Origin: Cavia porcellus
Taxonomy: Eukaryota; Chordata; Mammalia; Rodentia; Caviidae
Reading direction: 5' to 3'
Assembly: GCF_034190915.1 (NCBI RefSeq)
Contig: NW_026947496.1
Span: 30,376,001 to 30,440,000, forward strand
DNA: 64,000 nt
Shown: positions 58,269-64,000 of the stretch, in pieces
How positions within the stretch are numbered: the first letter of the stretch is position 1
Layout of the letters: each line of letters opens with the position of its first letter
Position numbers and translations under genes: made by a program
The notes under the pieces: model-generated
Told to the model about the DNA's origin: nothing
Database searches by the model: none
Seen by the model: only the letters and a program-made list of their open reading frames with translations

Positions 58269-58437
58269 GCTGGATGGGGTGGTACACACCTGTAATCCCA
58301 GCGTTCCAGAGGCTAAGGTGGGAGGATTACTGCAAGCTCGAGGCTGGCCTGGGCTACATAGTGAGATCAAGGCCAACCTGAATTACAAAGTGAAATCCTG
58401 TCTCAAAACAAACCAAAATAAAACAAAACCACTCAAA
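58269..58437 (+). mobile_element. B1 SINE with internal duplication
   Basis: 'ggtggtacacacctgtaatcccagc', 'tggcctgggctacatagtgagatcaaggcc', 'tgaattacaaagtgaaatcctgtctc' with an AAAC-rich tail. Both copies of the duplicated block are visible. Confidence 0.9.
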
Positions 58438-61400
58438 TAATTTAAAAAGCTTCCCCTTTTCGATTTTATTTTTTAAAATTTCTCTTGAGCTGTATGGGAA
58501 AAAAAAGAATAAATTCCTTTTTTATGGATTTGGGGATGAAACCGGTGAGTTGTACATAGTGAACAAGTACTCTAACATAGGTCTACAGTCCCAGACCAAA
58601 AAAGACCAAATAGTATAGTAGCTATTGATGATTAGAAAAAGAGCTGAGTGGAGATCCCAGCAGGCTAGACTGGTGCCAGCAGACCCTGTGGTTTATCCTA
58701 GGACCTCAGCCTCAGATGTCTAGGTGATTTAGTTCTTGAGGGCTGAGCCATTAACTACTAAGAGCAGCAAATGAACTTCTCAGGGTAGATGGGCAGCCAG
58801 AGCGTGGGAATGAAGATTCGGGATGCTTCCTGTAACTCCTTAAAAATCTACTGCTGTGGCTCCTGAAACTTCAGAAATTAGAATAAACACTGGGACCACA
58901 TTTGCCACTGTTGTTACTCTATGTAGCTATCAGAAGGGACTGGGTGGGGGATCCAAGTGACAGGGACAGACCAGGTCCTCCATATAATCAAGAGCCAAAG
59001 GCACAGGAAGGCTGGGGAGGGTACTGGTTGCTTAGTACCAGTTCTTTGGGTGGTGCTCAGGCTGGGTCTCAGAAGCATCTCTGAGAGCTGAGTGTTAGGA
59101 GGAGAGAACAGGAACTGGCAAAGAGAAATGGACTGTGACAGTATAATCCTAGGAACAGTGTGGCCCAGGAGGGTGTGACCCAGAGGACAGCATGGAGTGG
59201 CGAAAGGTGCACAGATGGAACTACCAGGCCACTGCCTGCGGCAAGGTGGCTGAGGCATCTTGCAGGGTTGATCCCTCAGCCCACAGCAGGTGGAATTGCC
59301 ACAGGAAACCAAGAAGACCAGATCCCATTCCTTTTAGTGTGGCTCTAGGGCAGACTGGGTGCCCTCTGTCACCTGTAGATTGCTTGGCAGCTCAGAATCC
59401 CTTGCTTCCTGAGTTTCAGTGTCTTGAGAAGCTTTTGCTAATTCCATGACAGTCTCTAGGGGCTGCTCAGGTAGACTCAGGGGAAGACTTTCAGGATGCT
59501 CACATTTAGACTGGTAGAAAGGCCTATGTGACTGATGCAAGGGTTGTCGTGAGGAATGGCTCTGGTGACTTTCAGTGGGTCCTGGCTGACCTTCACAGGG
59601 GAAGAAAGGGTCACAGGCCACTATGATGACTGAGTGAGAATGCATACTAATCCACAGAGTCGGGACCAAGAGAAGTGACACTGTAACTTTGCTCTATAGA
59701 AAAGCCTACCTAGGACTATGTCTATCCTATCTTGTGCCATGATGTGTTGCCCAAATGAATATCAACCTCAACATCTGTGTGCACATAGCTTTGTACAGCT
59801 TATCCTAGTCTCTTTCCCTTGATATAGATAAAGCAATCTGGTTTTACTAGCTCTGGTATTAATCCAAGGCCCTGGTTAGGGACCCACTCTGAAGAAAGGA
59901 CAAAAGTAAATACCTAAGTGCTTGGAACCAGACAAATGAGTAATAAGAATAGAAAACCAGCTGAAAGGAAGTAAGTGTTTCCCTTTGGTGCATGAGCTAG
60001 TAAAGTGCATGCAAAAACAACCAAGACAGAATAGGGAGTTAAAAATGTCATGGAGGTGGGTATCTAAGGTTGGGTACTAAGGAAAAGAGAAGTGTGGGAG
60101 AGAGGAGGAGCAATGCAGCTTAGCACACCTGTTCAAAGACCAGGTTACCCAAGCCTGGCACCCTGTCCACAGTGCAGAACCTTCCTCTCAAATTCCACTG
60201 CTAAGGCCACCTTCATGAGGAAAGCAATAGGCCCCAGCCAGGCTGCAGCCAGGCAGACAATAGGGCTGCTGGCAAGATTAAACAAAATAATTACCAAATC
60301 AAACAGTCAATGCACAAAAATAAAAAGGTTCTTTGTTTTCACAGAAAGCTTGTTGTTTCCGAAGTCTTCCTCCTCCTCTAGGCAGGCGACCTGTCAAATG
60401 AGCTGCTCTCCCCTTTGAGAATGTGAGTTCACCAGATTGGACCACACCAGGAGAGCCCTGTCTATCTGTAGCCTGGAAGACAGGGCCAGAGAAGATGCTG
60501 GCAATGGCATCTTCAGCTCTGAGCAGCAAAAGGTAAGAGAGGTTCTGCTCCAAGCATCTTTTGCCATGCCTGCCCCATGCAACATCTGAACTTCTAGGGA
60601 CTCAGTTGAGTCTACGAGTTTTGTGTTGCAGACATGGCAGCAACTCCTTTCCGAGGCAGGTGCAGGTCCCCAGATGATGGCCTGATGACCTCCCATCTCC
60701 CACATGATCAACAGCTGCCAGCCTACTTCAGAGAGAAAGAAACTGCCAGAACATTGTGACTTCATGACCCCGGGGCTCCTTCAGGGAGGGGGTGAGCAGT
60801 GCTGAGTGAAGAAACTGATTCTGAGAGCTTCTGTGGGACGGTCAGTGTCAGCACACTGCAGAGCTCTGACTCAGTCCTCGGCATTGTGGACCCGGGACCA
60901 CTCAGTGCCATGAGTCACCCGGGTCAGAGTGGGAAGCGCTCCCAGTTCTGGCCCCTTGAGGGGCTCATTCCTAAGAGGTGAGGTGATTTACTAGTCCGGC
61001 AGATGAAGGGTGGGGATGGAGGAGAGGAAAGAATTCTAAGAATTCCATTTCTCCCTCTCCTTCTGCCATAGGGAGGAGAGCTAGTCAAGATCTCTGGGGA
61101 CCAGAAAGCAAGTCAGCCAGGCCATGGTCAGAGAGTCCACTTACATGGCCCCCATATCTCCACTGTGTACTCACCATACTCCCCCGCTCAAGAGGCTGTG
61201 ACCTCCGTGTCCTGTTTGACTGGGCTCCTGTCCCATCACCAATATCCCCACTTTCCTGGCCACCCCAGTTTCACACATTGTCTTGAAACTCCTCTTCTTC
61301 ACTCTCTGTGCCATTGGAAGACCCAGGGTCCACCTTTGGATAGCATTCCCTACCTATCCCACCACCTGCTGTGGATCTGACCAGCTTCAGTCTAGGGAGA

Positions 61401-63629
61401 CCAGAGCTCACCCACAGATTGCCTAGTTGTGACCTGGCCTCTCATGTGCCCCTTCCCCTTCCGAGTCTCATGCCCACAGCATGATTTCTCACCTGGTATT
61501 CATTTACCTTCCAATGATCCCACATTCCGCAGGGGTCCTCCATATGCGCTTGTCCTTCTCAAGTTCCCCTCTTGGATATGGTTCTCTCTGGACTCCTGCT
61601 CACCAGTCTGAGCTTCTGCCTGCCCAGCTGGTCTCCATTTTAGCACAATCTAGAGGTCTCCAGTCCCAGACACAGCTGGGGATCAAGTTTATCTGCTGTA
61701 TCAAGCAGGCAAGACATGGGGCCCAGTTCCACGTAGCACTGATGGTACCATTCACAACCTGGTGCAGGAACTGGCCAAATTCTTTCACAGAGTTTAGAAC
61801 TCCACCATAGGGAAAAACACGCTCTTAAACCCCATCTTAAAACACATCCTCCCAGGGCCTGTGGTGACCAAAGTCCAGGCCTGTACTGTTCCCACTAGAC
61901 CCCAGAACCCTCTCTGCCACCCTCCCACTCAGGAGCACAGGCTCCACAGCACATCCCTGCCCAGCCCTCAGTGGTCACCACCTTCCATGTCTTCCTGTCC
62001 CATTGGTGAAAATAGACATTCTGAGACAGCTGGTCTTTGAAACACCCTCTCTGTGACAGGGACTTGCTCCTCCCTGGGTCCATGTTATGCAGTACCCCCA
62101 GGTCTGGTTTGCAGCTGTTTTTTTTGTTTTTTTTTTTTTTTTTTTTTTTTGCACTTAACTACTATTATGTTTAAATAATTGTGAACAATTATTGGAATGC
62201 TTGTGCTGAGTTGCTTAACATGTGTCTGCTGTGTGCTGACATAGGCACAGCTCCCAGAGACTTGGATCTGCTCAGCTATGAGTCCCCAGCACCAGGCTAC
62301 CTCTTCAGAGCAGAATCTGGCTCTCTGAGGACATCCCCAAATCCTGGACAAGCAGAAGCCACCCACTGCTATTCACTGGCCAGGAATGCTCTGCCCCAGC
62401 AGTGGACTTTGATGTTGTTTCAAAAGCTTGAGAGATAGTTTAGTGAGGCAGGATGAGGGCTGGGCATAGGGCAGTGGTGGTGAAACTATGGCAGCTGTGC
62501 TGCAGGGGGATGTTTCTATGATTGAAAGCTCTAAAAGATTTGCCATCACTGGCTTAGGGGATCATGGCGTCAGGACGTGGGCACAAGACCTGAGGATTTG
62601 AGGTAAGGGGTTGAGGGTCTTAAAATGTACATAGCTATTGATACTGTCTGTTGAAAAGTCTAGTAGCTGATTGCTGATTTGAATAAGTTTTTCCGGAAAG
62701 GTCCTAAAACAAAGTTATCTGCAGCTCTTATTTTCCTGAAACAACCAAATCATGATGGTATAGCCAGCCGGCTACGAAGATGCAGAAGATCTATGTCCTC
62801 AGGAGGAGGTGCTCTAGGGCACCTCAATCCTCCAGATTCGTGAGATCAGAGGAGCCATGAAAGAGTGGTGAGGGCTGCTAGGCCCTGCACTGTGAGAGGC
62901 CCAGGGCACCTCAAAATGAGGCAAGAGTGCCTGACTGCTGCCTCTGTACCCTCCCATTTCTTCCTGCCCCATACCGTGGGGGGCTATTTCTCTTGGTTCA
63001 GTGTAGACCGCTCTCCTGCACTTCACCCCCAGAGTTACTGATAAGGCTGTCAGCTAAACTGGACATACAGAGATGGAGGAGCAAGATCCAGGGACAGTCC
63101 AGCTTCAACTGTGAGGGATGCTTCCATCCTTTTCTGGGCTCCAAGACTTGGAGCTTATCTTATCTTCCCCACCACAAGAGGTGAAATCTCTCAACCTGAG
63201 ACAACAGAAAAACCAAGTGAAATAAAACAAAGCTCATTATTTGATCACACAGAACATTTTCAGATCCCTTTAGACTTTTCTCATCTCTAATCCTCTGGAT
63301 AAGAAGGATGCCCATTACAGTACTTCCTAATTCTATGTTGTCTTAGATGACAGACATCTTATATTCCCATGCACTGGAATAAACAAAAATTCCACCAGAG
63401 GCTAAAGATACTGGCTGAACTATCTGAAATACTCATTTTATGTGCTTGAAATAGCCAAACAGCCACAATTTCAAACACATAAAGAGATATAAAGTACTGA
63501 CATTAATTTGAGTTATTCTTTGTAGTTAAATTTATTCCTATGGCCAAACACAAAGAATTCTAGCAATAAGGCTAATAGCAATATTTTGTTGCTGTCAATA
63601 TACATTATAAGGATAAGAAATAATTTCAT
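58438..63629. other. Intergenic, no gene seen; T-rich tract and old ID remnant
   Basis: A decayed reverse-complement ID is likely at 58530-58600 ('ggatttggggatgaaaccgg', 'gaacaagtactctaac'). A T-run (62117-62151) with a single G near 62129 is present. Overlapping frames on both strands at 58914-59681, 60092-60765, 61429-61810 and 62085-62438 have no recognisable domain. I see no LTR pair, tRNA or snRNA. Confidence 0.45.
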
Positions 63630-63712
63630 GAGCTGGGGGTTTAGCTCAGTGACACAGCACCAACCAGCAAACATGAGGTCCCGAGTTCAATTCCTGGTGA
63701 CCCCCTCAAAAT
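63630..63712 (+). mobile_element. ID-type SINE, diverged
   Basis: GAGCTGGGGGTTTAGCTCAG, 'caccaaccagcaaacatgagg', GAGTTCAATTCCTGGTGACC. The middle differs from the young subfamily. Confidence 0.75.
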
Positions 63713-64000
63713 TTTTCTATGTAATACATAGAAAAATGATGTAATAATTCAAACTAATTATGGCAGAACCTGGTTACATTTCACCCCTAGGATTCCAAGT
63801 CTGGAGAAAGATCTGTGCTAGGAAATCAGACTGAAGTTGAAACCTCTGTTGTGTTTTACTAAAAGCAGGCTTCAAAGAAAGGTTAGAAAGGTGGACAAGG
63901 GCTCCCAGGGCATGGAGGGTGGATTGGACACTTGCTTATGGTCCTACCCTAATCAGTTCTTAAGTGCTTTTTATGTGTGAATGTAGCCCTGCTCTCCATG

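Overview
The window is mammalian nuclear DNA, almost certainly from a rodent. It carries many tRNA-derived ID-type SINEs, B1 SINEs with the rodent-type internal duplication, old L1 and MIR fragments, and MaLR-like LTR pieces. The young ID copies share a 3' tail, GATAAAAAGGAAAAAGACC(A)n, that I do not know from mouse or rat, so a non-murid rodent (perhaps a castorimorph or sciuromorph) is my guess. The species cannot be fixed from the sequence alone.

One protein-coding host gene is clear: RHOU (Wrch-1, an atypical Rho GTPase). It lies on the + strand in three coding exons (34080-34341, 35481-35539, 39680-40135). They join in phase to 258 codons, the length of the human protein. Exon 1 sits in a strong CpG island (about 33590-34560), and a 3'UTR of about 2.6 kb runs to a polyadenylation signal at 42750-42755.

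The most interesting element lies about 3.5 kb upstream of RHOU on the - strand. It is a complete, target-site-flanked retroposon of about 3.1 kb (27454-30588) with a GC-rich 5'UTR, an uninterrupted 350-residue L1 ORF1 protein, no ORF2, and a 1.35-kb 3' region built of degenerate units of about 150 bp, ending in an A-rich tail. This is the layout of a 'half-L1' (HAL1) element, and it looks young. A second piece of the same 3' repeat array is at about 2595-3080.

Layout: 1-13 kb is gene-free DNA full of SINEs. At 13.2-13.85 kb is a processed MPHOSPH6 pseudogene. 15-21 kb holds a B1 broken by an ID element, old L1 pieces and a short U6 snRNA fragment. 21-27 kb is intergenic with satellites and old repeats. 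27.4-30.6 kb is the HAL1-like element, and 33.5-42.8 kb is RHOU. 43-64 kb is intergenic, with two LTR-like blocks at 48.2-49.1 kb and scattered SINEs. Nothing resembles an operon, CRISPR array or phage.
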